A DNA stretch of 64,000 nt, from assembly GCF_016744175.1 (NCBI RefSeq), contig NZ_JADGEV010000017.1, positions 18,614-82,613 of the forward strand, written 5' to 3'. Positions within the stretch are counted from its first letter, which is position 1, and each line of letters starts with the position of its first letter. This document shows positions 36,340 to 46,134 of this stretch, piece by piece. A program made the translations under genes and the position numbers. The notes under the pieces were generated by a model that was not told the DNA's origin, did no database searches, and saw only the letters and a list, made by a program, of their open reading frames with translations. This stretch comes from Neptunomonas sp. Its GTDB lineage: Bacteria; Pseudomonadota; Gammaproteobacteria; Pseudomonadales; Balneatricaceae.

Positions 36340-36371
36340 TTGTAAGCCGGTTACCAAAGCAGATGAGCGCC

Positions 36372-36722
36372 TCACTTACGAGTGAGGGCTTGTCCTTCAA
36401 AACGAATACCTTCCCAGCCATCACGTATAAAGTTTCGAATATTGCCGTGATCATCACCTTCAGGTGTATTTAGAACATCCTGATAAAACGTACCAAAACA
36501 ACGTAACGTTTGTTCATTATCTAGCGCAAACAAATGTGCAAAAGCAAAAATTTTGCATGAGCCTTCATTTTTTCCAGCCTCATTAGCTACACGTTTGTCA
36601 CTTAGGCCGTTAGTAAAAGCGGTAGGTACATAGCTAAAGTGTTCATTGATGACTGCCATCGTGTCTTGAAAATCGATTGTTTCAGGTGTGCCGAGTTTAG
36701 ATATGAAAATCTCAGGTGTCAT
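36372..36722 (-). CDS. HopJ type III effector family protein
   Basis: A 116-residue protein of the HopJ family. The conserved core runs from DTMAVINEHFSYVPTAFTNG through FAHLFALDNEQTLRCFGTFY and ends in NIRNFIRDGWEGIRFEG. Despite the name, homologues are widespread in non-pathogenic marine bacteria with no type III secretion system, so an effector role here is doubtful. No secretion genes are nearby. Confidence 0.9.
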   Translation of the reverse strand: MTPEIFISKLGTPETIDFQDTMAVINEHFSYVPTAFTNGLSDKRVANEAGKNEGSCKIFAFAHLFALDNEQTLRCFGTFYQDVLNTPEGDDHGNIRNFIRDGWEGIRFEGQALTRK

Positions 36723-36815
36723 AGGGACTCTACTTTTAATGATTAATATTTATATGTGTGAAAATAAAGGCTGTTTGTAACATGGATAGATTTGATAATC
36801 ACGGCTAGCAGGCAT

Positions 36816-36846
36816 AAAAAAGGCGACTAATTAGTCGCCTTTTTTT
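36816..36846. terminator. Bidirectional terminator downstream of the aap operon
   Basis: A near-perfect palindrome (GGCGACTAA / TTAGTCGCC flanked by A6 and T7). It lies 12 bases beyond the aapP stop and reads as a terminator on either strand. Confidence 0.9.
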
Positions 36847-36857
36847 AATGTTACCAA

Positions 36858-37628
36858 CTAGTGTTGGATAATTTGGCTAAGGAATAGTTGTGTACGTTCA
36901 TGTTGTGGGTTGTTAAAGAACTCATGAGGTTCGTTTTCCTCAACAATTTGTCCTGCATCCATGAAAATAACACGGTCGGCTACTGTTTTAGCAAATCCCA
37001 TCTCATGAGTTACACATAGCATGGTCATACCACCTTCATCTGCTAGCTCAATCATTACATCTAGAACTTCTTTGATCATTTCCGGATCGAGTGCCGATGT
37101 AGGTTCATCAAAAAGCATTATGTCAGGGTTCATGCAGAGCGAGCGAGCAATGGCAACACGTTGTTGTTGTCCTCCAGATAACTGGCCTGGGAACTTTAAG
37201 GCCTGTTCCGGGATTTTTACACGTTCGAGGTATTTCATTGCGGTAGCTTCTGCTTGTTTTCGCGGCTCTTTCCTAACCCAAATAGGTGCTAGGCAACAGT
37301 TTTCAAGAACAGTTAAGTGTGGGAATAGATTGAAGTGTTGAAACACCATGCCTACATCTTTACGGATAGTTTCAATATTTTTTAAATCGTTAGTTAATTC
37401 CATTCCATTAACGATAATATCACCTTTTTGATGCTCCTCCAGACGGTTAATACAACGAATCATCGTTGATTTTCCTGAACCTGAAGGACCACAGATAACA
37501 ATACGTTCGCCTTTTTTAACCTGCAAATTTATATTTTTTAAGACGTGAAAATCACCGTACCACTTGTTCATTTCTTTTAGTTCTATCATCAGATTATCTG
37601 ATGTTTCGCTTGTTTCTTGTGTACTCAT
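36858..37628 (-). CDS. aapP: General amino acid ABC transporter ATP-binding protein AapP
   Basis: ATPase of a polar amino-acid importer, 256 residues. Walker A is [10 protein letters not shown], the signature motif [15 protein letters not shown], Walker [14 protein letters not shown] and the H-loop VTHEMGFA, all intact. I start at the ATG at 37628, with GGAG just before it; an in-frame GTG four codons upstream merely contains that site. Last gene of aapJQMP, 14 bases after aapM. Confidence 0.95.
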   Translation of the reverse strand: MSTQETSETSDNLMIELKEMNKWYGDFHVLKNINLQVKKGERIVICGPSGSGKSTMIRCINRLEEHQKGDIIVNGMELTNDLKNIETIRKDVGMVFQHFNLFPHLTVLENCCLAPIWVRKEPRKQAEATAMKYLERVKIPEQALKFPGQLSGGQQQRVAIARSLCMNPDIMLFDEPTSALDPEMIKEVLDVMIELADEGGMTMLCVTHEMGFAKTVADRVIFMDAGQIVEENEPHEFFNNPQHERTQLFLSQIIQH

Positions 37629-37642
37629 AATAATCTCCACGT

Positions 37643-38740
37643 CTAACGCGTGTTGTGTCCGGTTTGTAGGCGCTTTTCAAGATTTTGGCTATAACGAGAC
37701 ATACCAAAACAAAAGACCCAGAAAACAAAAGCAACAAAAATATAACCTTCTGTTGAGAACCCTAACCAATCAGCATCGCTATTAGCTGTTTGAACAATCG
37801 CTAGGATATCGAACAAACCAATGATAAGTACTAGGCTTGTATCTTTGAACAGCGCAATGAAGGTATTAACAATACCTGGAATCATCAACTTGAGTGCTTG
37901 TGGAAGAATGATTAAGGACATTGATTTCCAATAGCCCAAACCTAGTGCATCAGCGGCTTCATATTGGCCTTTTGGTATTGCCTGTAAGCCTCCACGAATA
38001 ACCTCTGCCATATAAGCTGATTGGAAAAGTATAATGCCGATCAAGGCTCGCAACAGTTTATCGAAGGTGATCTCTTCAGGAATAAACAGAGGCAACATGA
38101 CTGAGGCCATAAAGAGAACGGTAATCAGTGGCACGCCTCGCCAAAACTCAATGTAGATCACTGAGAATGATTTCACAATTGGCATGTTAGAGCGCCGTCC
38201 TAGTGCTAATAGGATGCCGAAGGGCATCGCAGCAACAATTCCAATCACGGCGAGTACTAGAGTAAGGCTGAGCCCGCCCCATTTATGTGTCTCTACGACT
38301 TCTAAACCAAAGCTGCCACCATAGAGTAGGTAAAAAGCAATGACTGGGTAGATGAAGAGAACAAATGCAGAGACATACCCTTTGTAGGGAGTCTTATCAA
38401 CGACGAGCCAAACAATAGCAACCGCAAAGATTAGGAAGGTAGTATTAATGCGCCAGTATTCAGTATCAGGGTAGAACCCATACATGAATTGGTCCATACG
38501 GTAAGTGATAAACGCCCAACATGCACCGCCACTGGTACAAACTGCCGGCGAATCACCAAACCAGTCAGAATCGATAAAAGCCCATTGTAAAGCTGGGCCA
38601 AGCAATGTTACTAAAAAATAACCAATAACTAGAGTGGCGATTGAGTTAGTAGCATTACTAAAAAGATTCCTTCTTAGCCAGCCTAAAACTCCAGTTGTAC
38701 TGGGAGGTGCTGGTAGGGTGGGTTCTAAATCATATTTCAT
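37643..38740 (-). CDS. aapM: General amino acid ABC transporter permease AapM
   Basis: A 365-residue HisM-type permease with about eight membrane segments. The inner-membrane EAA-type loop that contacts the ATPase is visible ([20 protein letters not shown]). It has the large periplasmic/linker insertion characteristic of AapM versus shorter HisM proteins. I start at the ATG at 38740, with GGAG seven bases upstream; a TTG eight codons earlier overlaps the aapQ stop and lacks a ribosome site. It follows aapQ by 13 bases. Confidence 0.94.
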   Translation of the reverse strand: MKYDLEPTLPAPPSTTGVLGWLRRNLFSNATNSIATLVIGYFLVTLLGPALQWAFIDSDWFGDSPAVCTSGGACWAFITYRMDQFMYGFYPDTEYWRINTTFLIFAVAIVWLVVDKTPYKGYVSAFVLFIYPVIAFYLLYGGSFGLEVVETHKWGGLSLTLVLAVIGIVAAMPFGILLALGRRSNMPIVKSFSVIYIEFWRGVPLITVLFMASVMLPLFIPEEITFDKLLRALIGIILFQSAYMAEVIRGGLQAIPKGQYEAADALGLGYWKSMSLIILPQALKLMIPGIVNTFIALFKDTSLVLIIGLFDILAIVQTANSDADWLGFSTEGYIFVAFVFWVFCFGMSRYSQNLEKRLQTGHNTR

Positions 38741-38753
38741 ATCTTCTCTCCAC

Positions 38754-39956
38754 CTATCGCTCAATCAAGGCTTTACGGCTGTTATACCAATTCATAAAGA
38801 TTGACGTCAGAATACTAAGCGTCAGATATACGGCCATGGTCATGAAAATAACCTCAATGGCTTGGCCTGTTTGGTTCAGTGTTGTACCTGCAAACACTGA
38901 TACCAGATCAGGGTAACCAATAGCGGTTGCTAGAGATGAGTTCTTTGTGAGGTTAAGGTATTGGCTGGTCAGTGGAGGAATAATTACCCGCAGTGCTTGA
39001 GGAAGAATAATAAACCTTAGTGTTCTTCCACGAGGAAGCCCTAAAGCACTCGCTGCTTCCAGCTGTCCATTTGGTACAGAAAGAATACCTCCGCGAACTA
39101 TTTCCGCGATAAAAGCGGCTGTATAGATGGTCAGCGCAAGCCATAGCGCGACTAGTTCAGGCACGAGTACCATTCCACCCACAAAGTTAAAGCCTTTGAG
39201 TGCTGGTTGCTCAATCTCTAATGGCATCCCCATAAGGAGGAATATGACAAAAGGCATACCTAGAATCAGGCCTAAACCTGCATACAAAGTAGGAAATTCT
39301 TGGCCGGTATCATCTTGGCGTTTATCTGCCCACCTTTTCATTAACCATGTAGCAACGATACCTAAGAAGAAAGCAATCCAAACATAATTGAAACCTTCGG
39401 TTCCTATAGGTTCTGGCATATATAAACCACGTACGTTTATAAAGCTTCCTAAAAATTCAATGCTTTGTTTTGGATTTGGAAGTGTTCGAAGAACGGCGTA
39501 ATACCAGAAAAATATTTGTAGTAATAAAGGAATGTTACGAAAAATTTCAATGTAGACAGTACATATTTTTGAAATTAGCCAGTTTTTTGATAAACGGCCA
39601 ACACCCAAGAAGAACCCTAAAAATGTCGCAGCAATGATGCCAAGTGCTGAGACAAGAACTGTGTTTAACAAGCCGACTAAAAATGTACGACCATAGCTGT
39701 CTGTTTCAGTATAGGGAATTAACGTTTGTAAAATACCGAAACCGGCTTCCACATCAAGGAAGGCAAAACCGGTAGTAATTCCGCGTTGCTCTAGGTTGCT
39801 AAGCGTGTTGTTAATAATATAGAGGAAGAAGGCTGCAAGCCCCAAGACTAGTAATATTTGGAAAAACAGGGCACGTTTATCCGGGTCGTTCCAGAAACGA
39901 CCGCTGCTTGCTTGAGTTGCAGAATTCTTTTGGTTTGATCGATCAAGTGTCGACAT
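38754..39956 (-). CDS. aapQ: General amino acid ABC transporter permease AapQ
   Basis: A 400-residue permease, the length of rhizobial AapQ. It has about eight membrane segments and the EAA-type loop (EIVRGGILSVPNGQLEAASA), followed by LGLPRGRTLRFIILPQALRV. With AapM it forms the heterodimeric channel for a broad range of L-amino acids. I start at the ATG at 39956 with GGAG upstream; the GTG four codons earlier is part of that site. The 104 bases before it hold two hairpins. Confidence 0.94.
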   Translation of the reverse strand: MSTLDRSNQKNSATQASSGRFWNDPDKRALFFQILLVLGLAAFFLYIINNTLSNLEQRGITTGFAFLDVEAGFGILQTLIPYTETDSYGRTFLVGLLNTVLVSALGIIAATFLGFFLGVGRLSKNWLISKICTVYIEIFRNIPLLLQIFFWYYAVLRTLPNPKQSIEFLGSFINVRGLYMPEPIGTEGFNYVWIAFFLGIVATWLMKRWADKRQDDTGQEFPTLYAGLGLILGMPFVIFLLMGMPLEIEQPALKGFNFVGGMVLVPELVALWLALTIYTAAFIAEIVRGGILSVPNGQLEAASALGLPRGRTLRFIILPQALRVIIPPLTSQYLNLTKNSSLATAIGYPDLVSVFAGTTLNQTGQAIEVIFMTMAVYLTLSILTSIFMNWYNSRKALIER

Positions 39957-39981
39957 CGAATTCTCCACGGAACAAAAAGAA

Positions 39982-40002
39982 AGGGGTCTTAGAAAAGCCC
40001 CT
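39982..40002 (-). promoter_or_regulatory. Intercistronic attenuator-like hairpin before aapQ
   Basis: On the minus strand AGGGGC...ACCCCT (six pairs, 9-base loop) is followed by TTCTTTTT, which reads as a weak intrinsic terminator between aapJ and aapQ. It should reduce permease transcripts relative to the binding protein. Confidence 0.65.
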
Positions 40003-40023
40003 ATCTGAAATCAACTATAGAAA

Positions 40024-40047
40024 GGTATGGAGCCGAAGCTTCATACC
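40024..40047 (-). promoter_or_regulatory. UUCG-tetraloop hairpin after aapJ
   Basis: Minus-strand RNA folds as GGTATGAAGC-TTCG-GCTCCATACC, a ten-pair stem with one mismatch and a C(UUCG)G loop, an exceptionally stable type. It lies 13 bases after the aapJ stop and probably protects the aapJ message from 3' decay. Confidence 0.75.
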
Positions 40048-40060
40048 CTGCTAAATATGA

Positions 40061-41077
40061 TTAACGCATAGGTGGTGCGTACTGTAGGCCACCGTTTGTC
40101 CAAAGTGCATTAATACCGCGGCTTACTTTCAATGGTGAGTTAGCGCCAACATTGTTATCAAATGCTTCGCCATAGTTGCCGACTTGCTTAACAATTTGGT
40201 ATGCCCAATCATCATTAAGTCCAAGCCCGCTTCCTTTAGGCCCTTCAAGACCCAATAAGCGGCGTACATTCGGGTTAGAAGACTTCAGCATTTCATCTGC
40301 ATTTGCAGAGGTAACGCCGAGCTCTTCAGCATTTAACATAGCGTTGTGAGTCCATTTAACAACGTTAAACCATTGGTCATCACCTTGGCGAACAACTGGG
40401 CCAAGTGGTTCTTTAGAGATAACTTCCGGTAATACCATGGCGTCGTTAGGTTTTTCTAGTTTGATACGGATAGCATAAAGTTGTGATTGGTCAGATGTTA
40501 GTACATCACAACGTCCTGCATCGAAACCTTTAGCCGTTTGGTCTGAGGTATCGAATACAACGGGCGAGTATGTCATGCCGTTCTGACGGAAGTAGTCTGC
40601 AAGGTTTAATTCGGTTGTAGTACCTGCCTGAATACAGAATGCTGCACCATCAAGCTCTGTAGCACTCTTAACTTCTAGTGACTTAGATACCATAAAACCT
40701 TGGCCGTCGTAGTAGTTTACACCGGCAAAGTTAAGGCCGAGTTGAGTATCACGAGTTTGGGTCCATGTCGTATTACGAGAAAGAACATCGATTTCACCAG
40801 ACTGGAGAGCGGTAAAGCGCTCTTTGGCGGTGAGAGGAATAAATTTAACTTTACTGGCATCGCCTAACGCTGCTGCTGCAACTGCACGACATAGATCAAC
40901 GTCTAAGCCTTCCCAATTGCCCTGTTTGTCCGGGTTAGAAAAACCTGCTAGCCCAGTGGTAACACCACACTGAACAACACCTCGGGCTTTAACTGCGTCT
41001 AAAGTTCCTTCTGCCATGGCATGGCCAGCAAAGCTTATGGAAAGAATTGCTGCGGTAATTAAACTCGTCTTCATCAT
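40061..41077 (-). CDS. aapJ: General amino acid ABC transporter substrate-binding protein AapJ
   Basis: Periplasmic amino-acid-binding protein, 338 residues. It has a signal peptide (MMKTSLITAAILSISFAGHA, cleavage AMA-E) and a two-lobed SBP family 3 fold: VQCGVTTGLAGFSNPDKQGN, WEGLDVDLCRAVAAA, and the ligand-arginine segment LSRNTTWTQTRDTQLG. I start at the ATG at 41077, ten bases after AGGAG; the frame is open 86 codons upstream, but those residues look non-coding. First gene of aapJQMP. Confidence 0.95.
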   Translation of the reverse strand: MMKTSLITAAILSISFAGHAMAEGTLDAVKARGVVQCGVTTGLAGFSNPDKQGNWEGLDVDLCRAVAAAALGDASKVKFIPLTAKERFTALQSGEIDVLSRNTTWTQTRDTQLGLNFAGVNYYDGQGFMVSKSLEVKSATELDGAAFCIQAGTTTELNLADYFRQNGMTYSPVVFDTSDQTAKGFDAGRCDVLTSDQSQLYAIRIKLEKPNDAMVLPEVISKEPLGPVVRQGDDQWFNVVKWTHNAMLNAEELGVTSANADEMLKSSNPNVRRLLGLEGPKGSGLGLNDDWAYQIVKQVGNYGEAFDNNVGANSPLKVSRGINALWTNGGLQYAPPMR

Positions 41078-41382
41078 TAGAGTAATGCTCCTGGGATCAG
41101 TAAAGTTATTTTTATAGTGGACTGCTGTGTGCTGCTTTTTGGAGCGGCACCCGTTGGAGAGTAATGCAAAGGTCGTACCTATTTTTATTATTGTTGGTTT
41201 TATTGTAGTTGATAATTGATAAATTCCCCGCATGGAGGTTTTTGCTTTATCTAGTGGATTATATTTCCAAAAATGAACGTTCAATGCAACGCGTATATTA
41301 CGTAGGGGTTTTTGCTTACTTTTTATTTTGGGCAATAAAAAAGGCCCGTATGGGCCTTTAAATGTTCTTGGTGTAAGGGTCG
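41078..41382. other. aapJ leader and metG terminator region
   Basis: About 300 bases between metG and aapJ on the same strand. It holds the metG terminator (41337-41359) and must contain the aap promoter and a 5' leader. The reading frame running through it shows no protein-like pattern. No clear sigma54 or Lrp-type site was recognised. Confidence 0.6.
41337..41359 (-). terminator. Rho-independent terminator of metG
   Basis: On the minus strand the stem AAAGGCCC / GGGCCTTT closes a four-base loop and runs into T7. It lies 24 bases beyond the metG stop. Confidence 0.88.
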
Positions 41383-43419
41383 TTATTTAATTCGCATTCC
41401 AGGTTGAGCTCCGTCATGCGGTTCTAAAATCCACAGATCTTCTCCACCGGGGCCTGCTGCTAACACCATGCCTTCGGAAATCCCGAATTTCATTTTCCGT
41501 GGTGCTAGATTTGCAACCATGACCGTAAGCTTCCCTTGGAGGTCTTCAGGGGAATACGCTGACTTTATGCCAGCAAAAACATTACGAGTCTCTCCACCTA
41601 AATCAAGTGTCAGTCGCAATAGTTTCTTGGCGCCATCAACATGCTCTGCTTTAGCAATCAGCGCTACTCGCAAGTCGACTTTTGCAAAGTCGTCAAATGA
41701 AATGGTATCGCTAACAGGGTCATCACTAAGAGGAGATGAGACGGCAGGTGCCTGTACAGCGGCCACAGCTTCCATTGTATGTCTACTGTCTTCAACCAGT
41801 GCTGCTATTTTATCTTCATCAACACGTTGCATAAGGGGTTTGAACTTATTAACAGTATGATTTTTGAGTGGTTGTTTGACGGTATCCCAAGCGAGTGAGT
41901 CAAGGTTTAAAAAGGCTTGAACATCCTCTGCCACTTGTGGGAGTACTGGCGCAAGATAAGTGCAGATTACGCGGAAGAGATTGATGCCCATTGAGCAGCA
42001 ATCTTGAACTTCTTGTTGTTTGCCTTCTTGCTTAGCAAGGACCCAGGGTTCAGCCGTGTCGATGTATTGATTAGCCTTATCTGCAATCGCCATTATTTCG
42101 CGCATAGCACGTCCGAACTCACGCTTTTCATATGCATCAGCGATGGAGTCACCAGCAATCACAGCCTCCTGGTATAGCTCAGGAGAAGATAATTCGGCAG
42201 AAAGTTTTCCATCAAATTTCTTATGAATGAAGCCGGCACATCTTGATGCGATGTTGACCACCTTATTGACTAAGTCAGCATTCACGCGCATTCGAAAATC
42301 TTCAAGGTTTAGATCGATATCGTCGATCCCCGAGCCGAGCTTCGCTGCAAAATAGTATCGCAAGTATTCAGGACGAAGGTGATTAAGATATGTTTCGGCC
42401 ATAATGAAAGTGCCACGTGATTTCGACATCTTCTGGCCATCAACAGTTAAAAAACCATGACAAAAAACACCGTTTGGCTTTCTAAAGCCTGCACCTTCAA
42501 GCATTGCAGGCCAAAACAATGTATGAAAATAAGCAATATCTTTACCGATGAAGTGGTAAAGCTCGGTACTGGATGCTTCATTCCAATACTCGTCGAACTC
42601 AACACCACTTTTATCACACCAGTTCTTGAAACTAGCCATGTAGCCTATAGGTGCATCTAGCCATACATAGAAGTATTTTCCGGGGGCGTCTGGAATCTCA
42701 AAACCCCAGTAAGGTGCGTCGCGAGAAATATCCCAGTTTTGTAGACCAGATTCAAACCACTCATTTAGTTTATGAACCATTTGTGATTGAACATGTTTAT
42801 CAACCCAGGTGCGTAAGAACTGTTCAAAGTCGCCCAGTTTAAAGAAGTAATGTTCAGACTCTTTCTCGATGGGTTTTGCACCAGAGATCGCAGAGTAAGC
42901 ATTCTTTAGGTCTACAGGGCTATACGTTGCACCGCATTTTTCACACGAGTCGCCGTACTGATCAAGGGCGCCGCATTTAGGGCAGTCTCCTTTAACAAAG
43001 CGGTCTGGCAAAAACATCTCTTTCTCAGGGTCGTAGGCCTGGGTGATTGTTTTTTGTGAAATATGACCTTTATCACGTAGCTTAGTGTAGATAAGTGACG
43101 CGAAATGCTTGTTTTCTTCGGAGTGTGTCGAGTAATAGTTATCAAACCCTACCATGAAACCAGAGAAATCTTTTTGATGGTCTTGGCTCACTTTGCTGAT
43201 GAGCTCTTCGGGTGAAATGCCGAGCTGGTCGGCTTTTAGCATAATTGGTGTGCCATGCGCGTCATCTGCGCATACATAAGTACAATTATGGCCACGTTGT
43301 TTCTGAAAGCGAACCCAAATATCAGTCTGGATATATTCGACCAAATGACCAAGATGAATTGGGCCATTGGCATAGGGTAGGGCGCTTGTGACGAGTATTT
43401 TCCGTTGAGTATCTGGCAT
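41383..43419 (-). CDS. metG: Methionyl-tRNA synthetase
   Basis: Charges tRNA-Met for initiation and elongation. It has 678 residues, close to E. coli MetG. The class I signatures are HLGH (residues 22-25) and KMSKS (about residue 330). The zinc-binding knuckle [18 protein letters not shown] lies near residue 145. The C-terminal EMAP/Arc1-like tRNA-binding domain begins near residue 575 ([20 protein letters not shown]), as in dimeric enterobacterial-type enzymes. Monocistronic with its own terminator. Confidence 0.97.
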   Translation of the reverse strand: MPDTQRKILVTSALPYANGPIHLGHLVEYIQTDIWVRFQKQRGHNCTYVCADDAHGTPIMLKADQLGISPEELISKVSQDHQKDFSGFMVGFDNYYSTHSEENKHFASLIYTKLRDKGHISQKTITQAYDPEKEMFLPDRFVKGDCPKCGALDQYGDSCEKCGATYSPVDLKNAYSAISGAKPIEKESEHYFFKLGDFEQFLRTWVDKHVQSQMVHKLNEWFESGLQNWDISRDAPYWGFEIPDAPGKYFYVWLDAPIGYMASFKNWCDKSGVEFDEYWNEASSTELYHFIGKDIAYFHTLFWPAMLEGAGFRKPNGVFCHGFLTVDGQKMSKSRGTFIMAETYLNHLRPEYLRYYFAAKLGSGIDDIDLNLEDFRMRVNADLVNKVVNIASRCAGFIHKKFDGKLSAELSSPELYQEAVIAGDSIADAYEKREFGRAMREIMAIADKANQYIDTAEPWVLAKQEGKQQEVQDCCSMGINLFRVICTYLAPVLPQVAEDVQAFLNLDSLAWDTVKQPLKNHTVNKFKPLMQRVDEDKIAALVEDSRHTMEAVAAVQAPAVSSPLSDDPVSDTISFDDFAKVDLRVALIAKAEHVDGAKKLLRLTLDLGGETRNVFAGIKSAYSPEDLQGKLTVMVANLAPRKMKFGISEGMVLAAGPGGEDLWILEPHDGAQPGMRIK

Positions 43420-43580
43420 GATTTTAAAGACATTGCTACGTGGATGAATATAAAGGACTAGTTTACGGTGTTAAGTAAGGTTAATGAACCTTATTTACAC
43501 AATTTTAGTGGACAGTTTCCATAAGCTTGACTAAAACTTATATCTAGACGTGCTAAATGTTTAGTGTATGGGGTATATCT

Positions 43581-44816
43581 ATGGATGCAAAAGTGAAGCT
43601 TTCGCTACATGACAAAAATATATTGGTCTGTCGCTCCGCTTCTCTGAATGACGATGAAATCAACACAGTTGCTGACCTCAATAACTGGTCGGTATCTCGT
43701 GTCGATTCTTCTGAGCAGATGCTTGAGCGAATACAAGAGCATCATTTTGATATTATTATCGCTGGTGTTTCCGAAAATCCTGAGCAGATGTTATCAGCAC
43801 TCATGATGGCTATAAAATCGAGCCCAGAGTCGATACGTATTGTAGTGTCGGGAAATTTGTCACCCTCTATTGCTGCACGTGTTTCAGAAGTGGCGCATTC
43901 GTCACTGCCTGAAAACTGTTCAGATGTTCAGTTATCACTTGCAGTAGAGAAGGCTTTGAAAGTGGCAGGCTTAATTCAAAAGCCCGAGATAAAGGACTTT
44001 ATAGGTCGTATTGAGCGCTTGCCATCCTTGCCCGCTATATATGAAGCGTTGAACACTGCGCTCATGTCTAGCCAGTCAAGTGCGCGAGAAATTGCACAAA
44101 TTATTGAGCGTGATCCCGTCATGTCTGCCAAAGTATTGCAGCTGGTCAACTCAGCATTTTTTGGTTTGGAAAGGCAGATATATCGCTTAAATGAAGCCGT
44201 CACTATTTTGGGTGTACGCCTAATACGCGATTTGACGTTAGCGTCTCATCTTTTTGAGGCATTCCCTCAAAATGCCGCGTGGACGAGTTTTTCATTCGCT
44301 GAAATACACAGTCGTTCAATGTTGGTAGCTAGGTTTGCACAGGATATTTGTCGATCTGTTAAAGCAGATCGTCATCTACAAGGGCAGGCATTTCTTGCAG
44401 GGCTTTTGCATGATTTTGGTATGATTGTACTGGCTTCGCATGATCCAGAAGAGTACCGAATGGTCATGAGTAAAGCCATGGAGTTGTCTCAGCCGTTGTA
44501 TGTTGTTGAAAAAATGAACTTAGGTGTATCTCATGCTGAGGCCGGCGCGTATATGTTGGGCTTGTGGAATTTGCCACCTAAAGTGATCGAGGCTGTATTG
44601 TTCCACCACTTTCCAGGAAGTTGTCCATCAAGTGATTTTCAACCGCTAACGGCTGTGCATATTGCGGACGCTCTATTACCATCAGTGAGTAATGGTATGG
44701 GCTGTTCTGTGTCGAGTCAGTTAGCGTTAAAGTATGTTGAACGTTTAGGGTTAAAAAATCACTTGAATCAATGGGAAATGATGGCCAACGAGTATGCAGG
44801 AAAGCTTCCTAACTAA
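43581..44816 (+). CDS. HDOD domain protein with receiver-like N-terminus
   Basis: A 411-residue signalling protein. Residues about 10-130 resemble a response-regulator receiver fold (ILVCRSASLNDDEINTVADL, then FDIIIAGVSENPEQ), but the phospho-acceptor aspartate is not evident. Residues about 140-340 form an HDOD domain (IERLPSLPAIYEALNTALMS; IIERDPVMSAKVLQLVNSAF; FLAGLLHDFGMIVLAS). HDOD proteins act without known enzymatic activity in surface, stress or c-di-GMP signalling. I start at the ATG at 43581, where GGGG lies eight bases upstream; an in-frame ATG eight codons earlier is less supported. Confidence 0.85.
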   Translation: MDAKVKLSLHDKNILVCRSASLNDDEINTVADLNNWSVSRVDSSEQMLERIQEHHFDIIIAGVSENPEQMLSALMMAIKSSPESIRIVVSGNLSPSIAARVSEVAHSSLPENCSDVQLSLAVEKALKVAGLIQKPEIKDFIGRIERLPSLPAIYEALNTALMSSQSSAREIAQIIERDPVMSAKVLQLVNSAFFGLERQIYRLNEAVTILGVRLIRDLTLASHLFEAFPQNAAWTSFSFAEIHSRSMLVARFAQDICRSVKADRHLQGQAFLAGLLHDFGMIVLASHDPEEYRMVMSKAMELSQPLYVVEKMNLGVSHAEAGAYMLGLWNLPPKVIEAVLFHHFPGSCPSSDFQPLTAVHIADALLPSVSNGMGCSVSSQLALKYVERLGLKNHLNQWEMMANEYAGKLPN

Positions 44817-44840
44817 TTTTTTTTGTTGGATGATACAATA

Positions 44841-44863
44841 AAGAGGCCTAGCGCCTCTTTTCT
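44841..44863 (+). terminator. Terminator after the HDOD gene
   Basis: AAGAGGC / GCCTCTT with a short loop and a T-rich tail ending TTCTTTT, 24 bases after the stop codon. Confidence 0.8.
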
Positions 44864-44948
44864 TTTAGATTGACCTACATTTGTTGGCTGATAGAATGCG
44901 CCGTTCTTATTTTCCCCCTTCCAACATTTAAAAGTTTAGAGGTTTTCA

Positions 44949-46037
44949 ATGGCACTATCTGACATCCAGCCCGAGCGCTATGATGAATTACTGGCTGAAA
45001 AGGTTTCAGGAGTGCGGGAAAATTTTACTGCCTTTGATCTCCCCACTATAGAAACTTTTGCTTCAGCTAAGACACATTACCGGTTACGAGCAGAGTTTCG
45101 GGTGTGGCACGAAGGGGATGATCTCTATTATGTGATGTTTGAGCCGGGTGATAATCGTAATCCCATTCGTGTTGATGAGTGTGCGATGGTTGCTCCTCGT
45201 ATTCACGAAGTAATGTTTGATTTGCTGGATGTGATTCGAGCCAACACAGCATTGCGTTTTAAATTGTTCCAAGTTGACTTTCTTAGCACCTTGTCGGGTG
45301 AACTGTTAGTTAGCTTGTTGTACCACCGTCCAATTGATGATGTTTGGGCAGAAGAAGTCCAAGGGCTACGCAAGCAGTTTAATATAGATATTGTTGGCCG
45401 TTCACGTAAGAAAAAATTAATAGTAGAGCGGGATTTTGTCATTGAAAAGCTCGATATTAATGGTAGAACTTACGAGTTCAAACAAGTAGAAAATAGCTTC
45501 ACTCAGCCAAACGGAGAAGTGTGCAAGGACATGATTCGTTGGGCTTTGGACGTCACTAAAGAAGCGGGTGGTGACTTGGTTGAGTTTTACTGCGGTAGCG
45601 GTAATTTTACTTTGCCTCTTGCACAAAATTTTAGACGAGTCGTCGCGACAGAAATATCCAAAACGTCGGTACGGGCTGCTGAGTACAATATAGAAGTTAA
45701 TGGAATAACCAATTTGGATGTGCTGAGAATGCCTTCTGAAGATTTAACTTTAGTGCTTCAAGGAAAAAAAGAAACGCGTAAAGTGCACGGGCTTGAGTTA
45801 GATAAGTGTGAGTTTTCGACAGTCCTCGTAGACCCACCCCGTTCGGGGCTTGATGAGGAAACCGTCGCTCAGGTTACTCAATATGAAAATATTGTTTATA
45901 TCAGTTGTAACCCAGAAACGTTACGTGACAATCTAACATCGATTACGCAAACTCATAAGATTGAACGTTTCGCTGTATTCGATCAATTTCCCTATACTCA
46001 TCACCTAGAGTGTGGTGTTTATCTAACGCGGAAGTAG
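44949..46037 (+). CDS. trmA: tRNA (uracil-5-)-methyltransferase TrmA
   Basis: Makes ribothymidine at position 54 of tRNAs using SAM. The 362 residues align in length with E. coli TrmA. SAM motif I is DLVEFYCGSGNFTLPLAQ, and the C-terminal motifs are VLVDPPRSGLDEETV and the catalytic-cysteine motif YISCNPETLRDN (Cys about residue 320). No TRAM domain or iron-sulfur cysteines, distinguishing it from RlmD/RlmC. A strong promoter-like run (GATAGAATG) lies about 50 bases upstream. Confidence 0.96.
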   Translation: MALSDIQPERYDELLAEKVSGVRENFTAFDLPTIETFASAKTHYRLRAEFRVWHEGDDLYYVMFEPGDNRNPIRVDECAMVAPRIHEVMFDLLDVIRANTALRFKLFQVDFLSTLSGELLVSLLYHRPIDDVWAEEVQGLRKQFNIDIVGRSRKKKLIVERDFVIEKLDINGRTYEFKQVENSFTQPNGEVCKDMIRWALDVTKEAGGDLVEFYCGSGNFTLPLAQNFRRVVATEISKTSVRAAEYNIEVNGITNLDVLRMPSEDLTLVLQGKKETRKVHGLELDKCEFSTVLVDPPRSGLDEETVAQVTQYENIVYISCNPETLRDNLTSITQTHKIERFAVFDQFPYTHHLECGVYLTRK

Positions 46038-46134
46038 CTTTGATGCCTATTGAGTCTGAATACGTGGGCTTGGTATTGGTGTTTAGTTTCTATCAATGGC
46101 TTCTGCGTTAGTAGTCCTCTAAGCAGGAGCATGT

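Noticed and set aside
36816..36846. Palindrome considered as a regulator operator
   Set aside because: The flanking A and T runs and position just past aapP fit a terminator much better.
41078..41335. 86-codon N-terminal extension of aapJ
   Set aside because: The proper signal peptide and AGGAG site mark the start at 41077; the extension is basic, low in protein-like pattern and overlaps the promoter region.
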